From assembly GCA_015698045.1 (NCBI GenBank), contig BLAL01000009.1, forward strand, positions 513,501-577,500: a stretch of DNA of 64,000 nt. The letters are read 5' to 3'. Positions 24,664-37,195 of this stretch are shown one piece after another. The notes below the pieces were generated by a model. That model ran no database searches and was not told the origin of the DNA. It saw only the letters and a program-made list of their open reading frames with translations. This stretch comes from Rhizophagus clarus. Lineage: Eukaryota; Glomeromycota; Glomeromycetes; Glomerales; Glomeraceae. Position 1 is the stretch's first letter; every line of letters starts with the position of its first letter. Made by a program: the position numbers and the translations under genes.

Positions 24664-27600
24664 AACAATTATACATTATTTACATTTTTACATTTTTTAC
24701 ATTTTTATTACAAGATAAAGCAAAATACAAAGAGATTATATTAAATACTCAAGAGTGAGTAAGCCTGTAGTAAAGTTTTGACTATAGAACCATAACCAAC
24801 TACGGAACTGAACTAGCTAAACTACCCATTAAAACGAGTAGGCCCTGCCGGATCAGCGCACAAATGTTACTTAAATATTGCCGGATTTTCCGAAAGATTT
24901 GTGGTAAATCCGTAAAAATTTTTTAAATCCGGAATTTTTTCGGACGTGACGTGGCAGATTTCCGGTAAAATTTTCAAATATCGGATATTTAATAAACCAT
25001 TGAACTTTTATTTTTATTTTATTATTCCGGTCACATGTTCCGACGCAAAAAATAAATTTCCGGAATTTTTAGGTTTTTTCGGAAAAAATCCTAAATTTTT
25101 TCAAAAACTTTTTGTGCGCTGTGCCGGATTATAAATCCCAATTTCTATTAAGGAAGAAAACTATAACAACCTATCCCACTACCCCCCAAAATAAAAATAT
25201 ATTAATTATTAGAAGCTAGAAAGCTAAAAATTGTTAGTAAACCTTTTGAGAAAAATAATACGCGTGCATTAAGTAACCCTATAAATATAAAAATCTATGT
25301 AGTCTACGTTAAACTTAAGTAATAAATTCATGTATTCTATATATTTAGAAAATAAAGAAATATGATTATAATCTTCTAAACTATTATTATCTGTTATTAT
25401 TTGATTTGAATATCTAGTATGATAAGCTATTGAACGTTTCATACGATTAGTGATTCCACTAATATTTTCTATGCGTGATAATTCTTCACAACGATTATTC
25501 CAAAGTTGCAGTGCATCAGTGTAGACGGAGTCATACGCTTTGATGAGCAATATATCTAATTGTTTTTTAGTAGTAAAAGATAAAATCCAGTCTTTAAGAG
25601 AAAGTGGAACGAAACCTTTAATGATGTCTAAAAACGTTATCTCTGTATTATGTAGAGATTTTGTATATTTTAAAGATTCGAATTGAACTGCAAGTTGATT
25701 TGCATCTAAATCATTCCGTAAATTAATTAGTCCAAAAATAATTATATTTTTGAAGTTGTTATATAATCTCAAATATTCTTCGTCTTGGTAAGGACAAAGC
25801 CAAAGATGAGCGAAGGTTTCTTTTTGTTCTGAACATAATATACAATCGGAATCTTCGTATACCTCGTAATATTGTTGTTTAGTCTTCTCTAAAACTGCCA
25901 GTTGTTCTGCTAAGAGTTTATATTTAAAGATTTTTTTCTTATGTTAATCGAAATTAGTTTTGGTGTTATTTCCATTTGTTACCAGGATTGTTAACGTTGA
26001 ATTCCAATCCATGTTATTACGGTATTCAAGTTCTGCAGAAGATGAAGAAATGATAAGTAATTATGAATATTAGAACTATATGTTACAAATTTTCGTAATT
26101 TCTTTTCGACAGGTATGTTACCCCATTTTTGGGATATGAAATGAATGTTATCAAAAAAGAGTTTGTTGATAATAAGAAAAGTTTGACCTTGATGTGCTTT
26201 TTTACATTCTTGATCAATGTAATTATTGAAAGGATCGTCTTTATGAGCCTTGACTTTTTTGAATCTAATATTAATATTTTTCGAACGAATTAAAAATAAA
26301 ATATTATTTAATATTAAGATATTATTCGGAAGTTTAAATATATCACGAATAGATAGATTGGAAGTTGTGAGAAGTTGTTGAATACTATTGATCGAATTTT
26401 GACTATCTGTATATATATCGACGTCACAATTGGCTGGAGATACTATTATCATGAGAAGAATTGCATACATTTCTGCTCTTAACAACAAAGGCCAATTTTC
26501 TAAAGAAGTAGTGAACATATGAGTTATCGTATTAGAATCTGATATTCTAATAACTGTCATAGAAGCTTGTTGTGTATTGTTGTTGATGAGTGAACTATCA
26601 GTATAAAATATTAAGTGATTGAAAGTTTTAAATTTTGTTGTATAGTAAAGAGATCTTTCACCTTTGAATTATATTCGAAATAATCGAAAAAGGAAGGATC
26701 TTGAGGATAATATGTTACGATGTTGTTAGGCGGCCATTAAGTTATATAACCTGAAGATAAATCATTGTTGAAGTTTCTTGAAATGTTATTTGTAGTTCGT
26801 AATTTGTTGGTATTATGCGATTCTTGTTTTTGTTGATTCTAAATATAGAATGGTAGTATTTTTGATTTGACATTCTATATTACAGTAAGAGATCTGTTGT
26901 TGGTCTTTCCTTGGGCGGTTAGGAGAGAAGTATGAGGAAGTATGTTCATATCCTTGACATCTATTGATCTCTGTTTTACTACTAGAGGTAGAACTTGAAT
27001 AAGATATTAAGTTGTAGTGTTCTAATGTAAAGGTCTTTTGTTGAAATTTGTGTTTCTTTTTGGCGTTCCTATTAAATAATCTGGAGAATTATCAAAATTT
27101 AGTAAAATAGAATTTGATGTATAGTTTTTAATTTTGCGTTCGTTTTCACTGTCTTGTGAAAAAAATTGCAGTTGAGTAGGACATGAAATAAATTGTTAAT
27201 GATAAATATGATTGATCTAATTAAGATAGTCATGATCTAAATTAATTGCATCGATAATTTTGTTGTACCACTTTAGCGCTTAACGTATGTGATATGTTGA
27301 ATTTGTATCGAATTTTGTGGGGTCGTAAAAGGTGACCTGTATTCGAAAGTATTTGATCTAAAAATAGAATGCGATATTTTTTGAAAAATTGTAGATGATG
27401 GAAATATGCTTCACGTAATACTTGAAATAAAGTAATTTTTCCTCCTTTGATCAACACGAATTATTGACTAACGTAATGTTGTGTTTCGATAATAAATTTA
27501 ACAATGAAATAATGAAGTTATTCCTATATTTTTTAATGATCTTGTTCGGAAGGTTAGTTAAAAGAGAATTTGGTAACCATTCCTTATGTTGTATACTTTT

Positions 27601-29060
27601 CAATCTTAGGTGAGTAACTAAACCTAAGGGAACGTTATTGTTGATCTGTAAGATTATATTTGTGATCTTAGCTTGATCTTGATTGTCGTGTATACGTTTG
27701 ATATTGTATATTCTATCAAAGAATATTTCATTAGGAGTGTTTTTTGATAACCTTAATTTTTTTTTGAAGGTTGATAGAAATTGATTCATTATTTTATCCA
27801 TTATTTTGGTTGATAGAATTTTCAACTGAAACCAAAATTCTATCTTCAGTATTATTATGCTGTTGAAAATATAAATCATATGTTTATCAGTGATTCTTTT
27901 CCTAGCATATTTTTGTCTTAATTCATTAATTTCATCTTCAATTTGTTTGATAGTTGATTGATAGGAGTTCCTTTCATCGAAATAGATGCCTAATATGTGA
28001 ATAGAACTACAAGAAAAAACTGGGATTATAAATATTCTGAATCAAATTTTAAAGTGACTAGTTCATGTGGCCGGAGTTTAGGTCTGTATCTGCTTTGTAT
28101 TTTCCTAACTAATAATTCAGACTTTTCTTTGTTAACTTGAATATCATTTAATTCGTAGAAAGAGTCCACTATTTCAAGTATTTTTTCTAAATTTGATTGG
28201 TTAGGAGCTAGCCATTGTATATCATCCATAAAAGCACAGGATGATAATGTTATTTCCTCAGTTTCTTCTAGTGTATTATCACCATAAAATTTATTTAAAG
28301 CTATTTTAGGAGTTTCCAATTTATAGCCTAATTTTCGTTGTTCTATTTTGCATAAGAGGGAACGTAATATATATACCATAACAATGGTGATATGATCTTC
28401 CCTTGATCAATGTCAATTAATATGTCATAAGGGTATATCAGCCCATATGTGGTAATTACTTGATTTTGAAAAGGTTGGAAATCGTTTTTATGATCATAGA
28501 CAGTATTTTTATTCTTTCTATTGCCTTTACTAACATGAAGATGTTAACTCAGTCGTAGGCTTTCCCTAAGTCTTGTGAGAGAAGCCATAATTCTTTATTA
28601 TTATCATTAGCATCTTGTAGAATTTCATTGATTATTCTTAATGGTTCAAAAGTAGAATTTTCTGGCAATGCTGCAAATTGGTTTTCTTTAAGCATGTTAT
28701 TTTCTTTAATCATTTAGCTTAAGCGTTTATTTAATAAACTAATAAATGCTTTTTGAGGTATTTTGAAAAGTGTGATTGGTCTTGTATTAGTTAAATTTGT
28801 AAAAAAGGATTTTAGTTTAGGAATCGGATAAACTGTTACTTTTTTTCATTCATCTGGTATGTCATTTAGATCTATACATACACATATAAAGGAATAAAGA
28901 AGTGTCTGATTATGTAAATTTAAGTATTTTAACATTTTGTACATAATGCCAGAAAGACCTACCACTTTATTATTAGGAAGATTTTTTATATTGTCTAATT
29001 ATTTTTTGATTATTAAATATAAATTAAATCATTATAAATGGTGTCATTGATGTCTTGTTT
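24664..29060 (-). mobile_element. LINE (non-LTR retrotransposon), 5'-truncated, broken
   Basis: Minus-strand blocks occur in the order of a jockey-like LINE ORF2. The RT domain begins about 29010 (LPNNKVVGLSGIMYKMLK, DIPDE*KKVTVYPIPK, then RPITLFKIPQKAF at about 28790), followed by QDLGKAYD (about 28570) and the catalytic FMDD box (CAFMDDIQW, 28211-28236). Next come a connecting region (27242-27879) and an RNase H domain (VDIYTDSQNSINS and KVKAHKDDPF, 26000-26560). The ORF ends with a CILC-H-C zinc motif (about 25830) and a stop at 25269. Many stops and shifts interrupt it. The 3' UTR (about 25268 to 24730) is shared with 59930-60268 and ends in an A-rich AAATGT tail near 24664-24720. A hAT-type MITE sits in the 3' UTR. 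The 5' end and any ORF1 are missing. Confidence 0.85.
24854..25121. mobile_element. hAT-type MITE with perfect 8-bp target duplication
   Basis: The left end is CAGCGCACAAA and the right end is its inverse, TTTGTGCGCTG. TGCCGGAT flanks both sides (24846-24853 and 25122-25129) as an exact 8-bp target site duplication. The element is 268 bp, non-coding, and its interior repeats the words CCGGAAT and TCCGG. It is inserted in the LINE 3' UTR and so is younger than the LINE. Superfamily hAT is assigned from the 8-bp duplication and end structure. Confidence 0.85.
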
Positions 29061-30552
29061 TGCTTGATACTGATCCTTTCAACCGCCAACTGTAAAAACT
29101 TATTACATATAGATACCTCTTAATTTTCATTCTTTACCTTCCAATTCTGTAATAAAGTGAATGAAGTCATTAGCTTGCTTTATGGATTTACAACAAAAGA
29201 AAAAAATAATAGAAAACTTTGTACTCACAAAGTCAAATATAACATTCACAAATCAAATAAATTTATGAACTTGAATGGTCTTCTCTTTGGTAATAATTAT
29301 TTTTCAGAACTTTGTCAAGTAATTGTTTTTATCCATGGTTAATTTAAGTATTTTTTTCCTATCTTTCTTTCGAATTCTTCCAAATCTTCAAAAATATCAA
29401 GTACAAACTCAATTATTTTCCCAAGATTCACATCATTAAGTCTTATTTTTTGTGATGTATTGCCATCAACTTTGTTTAATAATTTCCTTTTTTGTGACGG
29501 AACAACGTTCTCTTTATTATCAAGTATTATATCTGATTTTTGAGAAGCCTTGTTAATCAACTGTTTAGTTACTTTATTATTAAAGTTTCCTTATTAGTGA
29601 ACACTTTTTTGTAATTACTGCCTAATATAAAAAAACAGCTTATGTTCCTATGTAAATTCAAATTCTTGTGCTTTTATAATCAACTTACTGAAACAAGTTA
29701 CAACTTCGCAAGCTAAGATGGTGACATGTTTGAACGCATGGTCACTCTATCGACTTTTTTGTTAATAATTATCCTATGGGCTAGTTTATTTTGAACATTC
29801 TTTTTAAAACTGGTAAGTAACTCTGCAGGGTTAGCCTTATATGTGTCATAGAATACAGACTTGCTTGATAATAAAATTTAGCATGCACAATAGGTCCGCA
29901 TTGTGAAAGTTTAGGCTAATTGGAGGTCATTGCTTACTTGCGAAAGATTTGACAATTTCTAAAGGAATGATGCTTTAGTTTTTTGACAAGAAAATCAGAT
30001 ATTGTTCTCTCAGAAAGATTAATGAAAGACTCTATAAAAGCCCTTGTTTGCTGTCAAAGAAAGAAAATAATTGTTTAACTGGTGAATAAGGATCACGAGT
30101 GATTCTGTTATCATTGTAATTATTTGTAATGCTTGCTGTTTGTCCAACAACAAATGAGCAAAACTGCGCTTTTTTAAAAACTGCAAAAGGCTTTGACTTT
30201 GTTTATTTTTGAGATGAGAAAGAAGATGAGAATAATTTTTTATCTTCAAACTAGCTGAACACTATGATATTTGCCAAAAAACTTTGACAGAAGGTATAAA
30301 ATATTGCGCGTAAAGACATGTGAAACTTTTTAAATAAGCAGGTATCATATAACGTATTTAAAATAGAGTTGAAAGTATTTTTAAGGTTCTTTTTGATAAC
30401 ACCAGAACGTATCTATGCTAAGAGCTCTTTTTTACTCATAACTGATAATGAGATACACGTAAATTACTAAAGTGAAGTTCTGTATTATCAAGGATAATTT
30501 ATGTGATTATTGCACAAAATATATAAATTTTGAAAAATAAATTTAACCAGAT
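29061..30552. other. No clear gene; possible coding scrap on the minus strand
   Basis: The minus strand 29339-29597 reads as a Lys/Asn-rich stretch ending FVLDIFEDLEEFERKIGKKY plus stop. It looks protein-like but I recognise no family and see no upstream exon. The frame at 30019-30249 (minus) has no signature. The rest is AT-rich and non-coding. Confidence 0.35.
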
Positions 30553-30765
30553 GTTAAAATATTTATGTACTTGCTTTAAACATAAGAAGAAGAGCAAAAA
30601 AATGAAAGTTAATATCAGACAGTATTTTTTGTAATATATAAGTAGTAAGACACAAAAAAATTCTGACATGTAACTTCTAATAGAATATTAGGATTACATA
30701 AAAAACTGATTTCCATTTTATTCTATTATAGCATCATGATTACATATATCCTGAGGTATATACTT
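30553..30765. repeat. 5' flank scrap of the 12.3-14.5 kb gene family
   Basis: This is similar to about 14508-14785 in the same orientation, sharing AGCAAAAAAA.GAAAGTTAAT, TCTGACATGT/TCCGACATGT and ATTAGGATTACATAAAAAAC. Only the start-codon-side flank is present, so this is a truncated third copy of the family. Confidence 0.7.
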
Positions 30766-30836
30766 TTCCAATTTTATATATCTATATAATTTCCTAAACT
30801 GATTTTTGATATTACATATGTAACTTACGTTTAAGC

Positions 30837-32004
30837 AGGATCCCGAACAATATATATATAAGTAACAAAAAAATTTGCTTATTTATCATATAAAATTTTT
30901 TTTTAAGTCATATAGAATTTTGCTTATTAAAAAGCAAAAAATAAAAAAAGTCGTAATTATAGATGCGTAATAGGGAGTTAAAATTGTTAAAGTTATATAT
31001 AGATTTTGCGTAGCAAGGGGTGATTTTCATACTACATATATAAGAAAAAATTTTAATTTCACTCGTACTTTTAAAAATTTTTTTAAAAAGATATTTTCTT
31101 TTTTCAATATATTATTGATTTTATATACTTTAGTTTTCATAAAATTAAATATTATATTTATAAAAAAATACATTTTTTATAATAATATTCTCTTATTCTT
31201 GTTTTTTGTTTACTAAATTTAACTATATGTAAAATAAATTTTAGTTGAATGAAATTACTTTTTATATTTAAGTAAAGCTGTTTAGCAATGTCAAAAGTAT
31301 TCAGATCTTAATTTTCTTAAGGCTAGGTATAATATTTATGAAGAAATTTGTATTTTTCAAACAGTACTAATTCCAAAATTTTTTTTTCTCTTTTAATTTC
31401 AGGACGTAATTACATCACTTTGGTCAAATGAAATCACTTTTTTCTGCTTAAGTAAAGTTGTTTAGCAGGATTGAATCTACTTGTATATTAAATTTATGAT
31501 GATTAGTGTAATATTCATGAAGTATTGGCTATTTTTGTATTATTAATTTTTTTGCAAAAATCTGTTTTGCAACTTCGGAGTGTGATTTCACCACTTTGGT
31601 CAAATGAAATCACTTTTTTCTGTTTAAGTAAAGTTATTCAGCAGGGTCGAATCTAATTGTGCTTTATTTTTTATAACTCTAGGTATAATATTTATTGAAA
31701 GGTTAGTATCCCTATAACAATATTAATTTTTAAATTTTTAATATTTTGGGTATTTAAATTAAATTATTTATCACATTAAAATTTATTTGTATTTTAATTT
31801 TTATAATAAATTGTACTATAAATATAAATTTATAAGTTATTTATAAAAGTTTTTATATATGTCATAAAATGAGTTGCTTAGCAATATAAAATTTTTGATG
31901 TTATAATAAAATTTTGCTTAGCAGAGTTTAAAATAATTTGCTTATTGATCATAATAAAAAATTTGGATTTTAATATGACCTATATATATATTGTTTGGGG
32001 TCTT
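30837..32004. mobile_element. Non-autonomous hAT-type element, GACCCCGAAC family
   Basis: The left end is AGGATCCCGAACAATATATA. The right end, inverted, is AAGACCCCAAACAATATATA. The flanks GTTTAAGC (30829-30836) and GTCTAAGC (32005-32012) match at 7 of 8 positions, as expected of an old 8-bp target duplication. Both subterminal regions hold TTTGCTTAT-type words and TATAAAATTTTT. No coding frame is present. The interior is a tandem repeat (31271-31715). Smaller relatives lie at 36899-37187 and 52121-52364. Confidence 0.75.
31271..31715. repeat. About 178-bp tandem repeat, 2.5 copies
   Basis: Units begin at 31271, 31451 and 31627 with AGTAAAGYTRTTYAGCA, and end with CACTTTGGTCAAATGAAATC before the next unit. 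The array forms the core of the hAT-type element. Confidence 0.8.
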
Positions 32005-32219
32005 GTCTAAGCTCTTACAATTACTGTAGTGTAGATAATCAGAATTCTTGTTGATTAACCAATGAAATCATACTTCAGTTATTTATTTTGAAGATAATCA
32101 CAGTAATAGTCTATCTACCTCATTTAAAATTTAAAAAAATAGGTATATATATCAGTCTTTTTTTTCCTCTTTTTCTTAACAAATTTTTAAGTTAGCTAAA
32201 AGACTATTTAATGGAAGGT

Positions 32220-32531
32220 ACATTCATGTTTATTCATTTATTTATTTGTTTATTTATTTGTTTGTATTTTATTTGTTTGTTTGTTGAATCATTTATTTGT
32301 TCATTTATTTGTTTATTTGTATTTTATTTGTTCATTTGTTTACTCGTTCATTTGTTAGATCATTCATTTGTTCATTTGTTTGTATTTTATTTGTTCATTT
32401 GTAAATTGTTCATTTGTTCATCTCATTTGTTTGTATTTTATTTGTGTATTCATTCCTTTGTTAAATTGTTCATTTGTTCATTTGTTTGTATTTTATTTAT
32501 TTGTTTGTTATGTGTTGTATTTATTTATAAT

Positions 32532-32574
<43 letters not shown>

Positions 32575-32960
32575 TTCATTCATACTCTTGTTTTTATGGC
32601 AAAGGTTTACTGGTTCTAGAGAAGAAACTAGTTATATATCTTTCTTTGTAATAAACATAAAAATTTTTTATGAGAGTGGTTCATTTATTCATTTATTCAT
32701 GCTCTTGTTTCTATGGCAAAGGTCTACTGGTTCTGAAGGAGGAACTGGTTATATATCTTTCTTTGTAACAAATATAGAAATTTTTTATAAAAGTGGTTCA
32801 TTCATTTATTCATTCATTCATTTGTTTATTTATTTGTTCATTCATTCATTCATTTGTTTGTTTGTTTATTCATTTATTCATTTATTTATTCATTTATTTA
32901 TTTGTTCATTTATTTGTTCATTTGTTCATTTATTCATTTATTTATTCATTTTTTCTTTCT
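32220..32960. repeat. ATTT/ATTC/TTTG tetranucleotide array with a duplicated cassette
   Basis: Tetranucleotide runs occupy 32220-32585 and about 32680-32700 and 32795-32960. Between them two copies of a roughly 103-bp cassette (32583-32685 and 32699-32800) share CTTGTTT.TATGGCAAAGGT and TAGTTATATATCTTTCTTTG-like stretches. Reading frames over this array give only Phe/Leu/Ile/His repeats and are not real proteins. Confidence 0.85.
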
Positions 32961-33614
32961 CATTCCAGATAAACCTTAGGCTATTTGCTATAATAGTGAA
33001 AGATCCATATTTATTGGTATCACCAGGAGGTGGGCATCTAGTCAGAATAATAAGGGAAGAACTAGTACAATTTGTATCTACTATTGCGCAAGAAAAACAA
33101 TTTCACATTCTAAAGACCAATTAATAAGTAAGTATAAGTAATATTTAATTAGATTATTACTTTTTCAACTACTTTTTAATTTTCAATTAAATGTTTTTAG
33201 TTTTGCATATGTACACTTTCTGACAATAAATAAAACTGAGAATTTTCTAGAACAAGTACAAAATTAAATTTTTAATGGATCCTGTGGTACACACTTAATG
33301 TTTAAAACAAGTATTACCAACATTAATACTATAAAGGTAATTTTAAAACATTTGTGAAAACATTCATAAAACTTTTTATTTTTGTTCACAATACTCATTT
33401 TTTTTTCTAGAATTTGGAAAATCAGATTACATCTGTTGCCACTTCTTCTAAATGTTCTATAAATAACATCATTAATATGATGGTTATCACTTATAACTGA
33501 CATTAGTCCAAAATTTTAAATGAATATTATCACATGATTTTATATTAATTCACATAATGCTACATATCATATCATGCATTTGTTTACTTTTGCATTGAGC
33601 ATTTATTTATTATT

Positions 33615-33960
33615 TTATTTATTCAACTCTGCTAATACATAATCAGAAATATAATAATGAGACTTATATTTTTTGGCAACATATTCTGCCAATTTACCAG
33701 TAATTTTCTTCTTATACAAGTCCATATAACACCATGCTTTCCTTGCAAACTTTTTTATCATAATTATATTAACAGACTTTAGAGTTGCAAGAATAATACG
33801 TTGCAATCTTAATTATGAATAATTGCAGTTTTTTCGCATAAATTATTTTGCTGCTTCCCAGTATCGTTCAATATAGTTCAGTTCACAATGAAACTTCAGA
33901 TAAAAGATACATTTATATTCAGCTTCCAATATTACTTCTTTTGTGTACTTCTTTGTGCCA
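33615..33960 (-). pseudogene. C-terminal relic of a DDE-type transposase
   Basis: The frame reads FHCELNYIERYWEAAK, then a stop, NCNYS, another stop, then LKSVNIIMIKKFARKAW and ITGKLAEYVAKKYKSHYYI, ending at TAA (33615). The LNYIERYWEAAK block resembles the last catalytic-Glu motif of IS630/Tc1/pogo-type DDE transposases. The N-terminal DNA-binding part and the first two Asp motifs are not visible. I consider the transposase assignment likely and the superfamily less sure. Confidence 0.6.
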
Positions 33961-34099
33961 AAAAGTTAGGTTGTAAAGAAATAATTCATTACGCACAACA
34001 ATCTATCTGATTTATATCATTTATTTTGTCCTTACATAACTGACAATTAGTATTTATTCCATTTTTTCACAGTTTATGTTCAATTAGAATTTGTTTTAC

Positions 34100-34345
34100 A
34101 CAGATCGAATGGAGTAAATCAGTCATTAATCAGTCATGTGACTAATTAGTAACCAATTGAAAACTAGTTGGTTACCTATTGATGACTGATTCTTCAATCG
34201 GTCATCAATCAGATATAAATTCCAAATCAGTTATCAACTAGTCATATGACTAATTGATGACTGATTGGTGTACAGTTGAAATTTACCAGTTATCAATAGG
34301 TCATCAATTAATCATATTAGATTAATAACTAATTGGTTGCTAATT
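34100..34345. repeat. Repeats of TCAGTCAT/ATGACTGA palindromic words
   Basis: At least ten direct and inverted copies of (A)TCAGTCATNTGACTAAT or part of it occur within 245 bp, mixed with GGTCATCAAT words. The same palindrome reappears at 45498-45540 beside the CACTA element. Confidence 0.7.
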
Positions 34346-34429
34346 GATTTATTATATATTAGCAGATTTTTAGATTTTTTCAATAACAATATTTTAAAAT
34401 ATTTAATTTATAAACCATTTTAAAACTCT

Positions 34430-35215
34430 AAACTCTAATAGAAAATTTTTTTTGATCAATTTTCTAAGATTTGTATAGAATATTTTTGATAAATAAGGAT
34501 ATTTTTATTTTTTGAGATTTCTAAAAGTTTGTATAAGAAAAGTTCATATGGGATATTTGATAAAAAAATTTTTTTTTATTTTCTGAATTCATATAAGATA
34601 TCTGATAGAAAAATTTTTTTTAGAAGATTTTCTAAGAGTTCATATAGGAAAGGTTTGTTAGATATCTTTGATAGAAAATTTTTTTAAGAGATTTTTTAAG
34701 AGTTCGTATTTGAAGAATTCATATAGGATATTTGATAGAAAATTTTTTGTGAAATTTTTTTAGAGTTTATATAAAAAGAATTCACATAGAATTCTTTAAT
34801 AAAAAATTTTTTTGAGAGAGATTTCTAAGAAGGTTCATATAGATATCCATCTGATAGAAAATTTTTTTTGAAAGATTTCCTAAGATTCATATAGTATATT
34901 TTTGATAAATAGATTTTTTTTTATTTTTAAGAGTTCGTATGGGATAACTGATTGAAAAATTTTTCTTAAGAGATTTTCTAAAATTCATAAGGAAAGGTTT
35001 TGTATGGGAATTTTTAACAGAAAATTTTTTTAAGAGATTTTCTAAGAGTTCGTGTAAGAAGAGTTCGTATTGGATATCTAATAGAAAATTTTTTTGTGAA
35101 ATTTTTTAAGGTTCATATGGAAAGGATTTATATAGGATTCTTTAATAGAAAATTTTTTATTGAGAGTTTTAAAAGTTCATATGGAAAAAATTCGTATATA
35201 TCAGAAAATTTTATA
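34430..35215. repeat. Degenerate minisatellite
   Basis: Imperfect tandem units are built from GATAGAAAATTTTTTT, AGATTTTCTAAGAGTTC and ATATAGGAAAGGTTC, about 70-140 bp apart. This gives roughly ten recurrences of the GAAAATTTTTTT(A/G)AGAGAT block. No coding potential. Confidence 0.75.
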
Positions 35216-35219
35216 ATGT

Positions 35220-35795
35220 GAAAAATTTTGCAAGTTTACGATTTTGTAAATTTACAAATGTTTATGGTGTAATATTTTGAAAAATTTTGAAATAAAATGT
35301 AAATTTACAATTTTGTTAGATTTACGTAATATTATGGTCAAAATATTATATAAGTTTTCAATATCGTAAGACCTATGTGATATTACAGTCAAAATATTTT
35401 GAGAATTTACAGTTTTGTAAATTTACGTGATATTATGATTAAAATATTTTGAAAATTTATGGTCTTGTAAACTTACATAATATTATGGTCAAAATATTTT
35501 GAGAATTTACAATTTTGTAAACTTATGCAATATTACAGTCAAAATATTTTAAGTATTTACAGTCTTGTAAACTTATATGATATTACAGTCAAAATATTTC
35601 AAGAATTTATAGTCTCGTAAACTTACATGATATTACGGTCAAAATATTTCAAGAATTTATAGTCTCATAAACTTATGTAATATTATAGTCAAAATATTTT
35701 GAGAATTTACAGTCTCGTAAACTCATGTATTATTATGGTCAAAATATTTTGAGAATTTACCATCTTGTAAACTTATGTAATTTTATGGTATTATT
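35220..35795. repeat. 50-bp tandem repeat, about nine copies
   Basis: From about 35331 the unit TATTAYGGTCAAAATATTTT followed by GAGAATTTACAGTCTTGTAAACTTATGTAA recurs at exactly 50-bp spacing, for example GAGAATTTA-type starts at 35401, 35451, 35501, 35551 and 35601. The first 110 bp are a more diverged version. It directly follows the previous minisatellite. Confidence 0.85.
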
Positions 35796-36053
35796 AGTAT
35801 TGTTAGTAGACTACTACTAAATTTCACATTAATTCAATAGTATAATTTTTAATGAAAAAAATTGGAATGAATACCTCAGTATACAAAAAAAATTAAGCAA
35901 TTATAAGAAACAAATAATTTTTATATCTATATAGAAATAATATATATGAAATTTCTTAATTTTTTTTTAAGTGATAAAATTTAGAAGTGTGAAAAATATT
36001 TACAGATTTTAATTACCACATTACGCAGATTATCAAAAATTAGTATTATGTAA

Positions 36054-36755
36054 TTAAAAAATATATTTATTTACGAAATATTCATTCATTTGATTAAAAC
36101 AGGGTATTATGTGAACAACACCATGTATAGATTCTATAGCTACAAAATTATATAATTCTACTAATTTTAAGTGAGGACATCCATATAAATACAGATTTTT
36201 TTTAGATTTAAAATTGTATCATTGAATCAATGTGAGATTTAGCGATGTGTCTGTTAATACTTTTACTAACAACAGGTGCTATAAACAAAAATATTTATTT
36301 ATTACTTTATAAATAAATTATTACGCAAATTTATACATTACCTGTCTATAATAAAAGAATCCAGAACATTATACTGTTCAAATATGCAAACATTTTTCCA
36401 TTGCCTTTTGTCAAAATCACGTTCTCTTAAAAAAATAAATTAGTTAAAATTATATTTTTATACCAATAGATTAATCCAATAACAAAAATAATTACTTAAA
36501 AATTAATATATAATCATTGGATTTTTCAGAATTCATCAAAATAGCTATGTCGCTAAACCATGATTTATTGTGATAACTGTTTGTTACATACATTATGTCA
36601 CCATTTTTCAGTGTAACTATTTCATATATGTTTATTTAGGTTTCATCAGTAATCGTAAAACCATCAAATAAATCTAGATATAAATCCAAATAATGTATGA
36701 ATTTACTAAAACTGATCTGCATTTTATTATCTACAGAATTTTTATTTTCTTTAAA
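36054..36755 (-). pseudogene. C-terminal relic of a transposon-type protein
   Basis: The minus strand shows protein-like blocks in order: SFSKFIHYLDLYLDLFDGF (about 36690), YEIVTLKNGDIMYVTNSYH and WFSDIAILMNSE (36480-36630), RDFDKRQWKNVCIFEQYNV (about 36390). It ends with KKNLYLYGCPHLKLVELYN and MNEYFVNKYIF plus TAA at 36054-36056. The layout resembles the C-terminal part of the CACTA transposase at 41948-45164 and of similar transposon ORFs in mycorrhizal fungi; this is from pattern memory, unchecked. Stops and shifts separate the blocks. Confidence 0.5.
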
Positions 36756-36898
36756 AAATAAAATTAAAACTCTTCCTGCTGATTGTTACGTCCATTTTTC
36801 AGAAAAAATTTTTTCAAAAATAATTTTGAAAAACAGTTAAACAGTAACAAAGTATGGAAAACTATTGTTTTATTTACATACTTATCTAAAGACCCCGA

Positions 36899-37187
36899 AC
36901 ATCTCTCATTTAGGTCAAATATGATATATAGTAAAATTTTCAATTTAGGATATCTTGGTCAATATTAACGCTATCAAATTAAAATTTATATCATTAGATT
37001 TGTCTCATTAAGACAAATCTAATGATATAAATTTCATTAAATTCCAAGTAGTAGATTTTTTAAATACAGGGGTATGTAGGATATAAAATTTTCAAAAATA
37101 CCCCTAAAATAAGCAACTTTTTAAAAATTTTATATGATCAATAAGCAAACTCAACCCCTGACCTATTTATATATAGTTCGGGGTCCT
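36899..37187. mobile_element. hAT-type MITE, GACCCCGAAC family, perfect 8-bp duplication
   Basis: The ends are AAGACCCCGAAC and, inverted, AGGACCCCGAAC. CTTATCTA flanks both sides exactly (36891-36898 and 37188-37195). The 289-bp element holds an internal perfect hairpin around 36988-37033, with arms TTATATCATTAGATTTGTCT. The subterminal words GGTCA and GCTTATTGATCATATAAAAT are shared with 30837-32004. Non-coding. Confidence 0.88.
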
Positions 37188-37195
37188 CTTATCTA

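Noticed and set aside
32211-33124. Long hydrophobic frames of Phe, Leu and Ile
   Set aside because: They are direct translations of ATTT/ATTC/TTTG repeats. The last 50 residues look less repetitive but have no recognisable family or start.
35331-35795. CRISPR-like regular 50-bp spacing
   Set aside because: The whole 50-bp unit is repeated, so there are no spacers.
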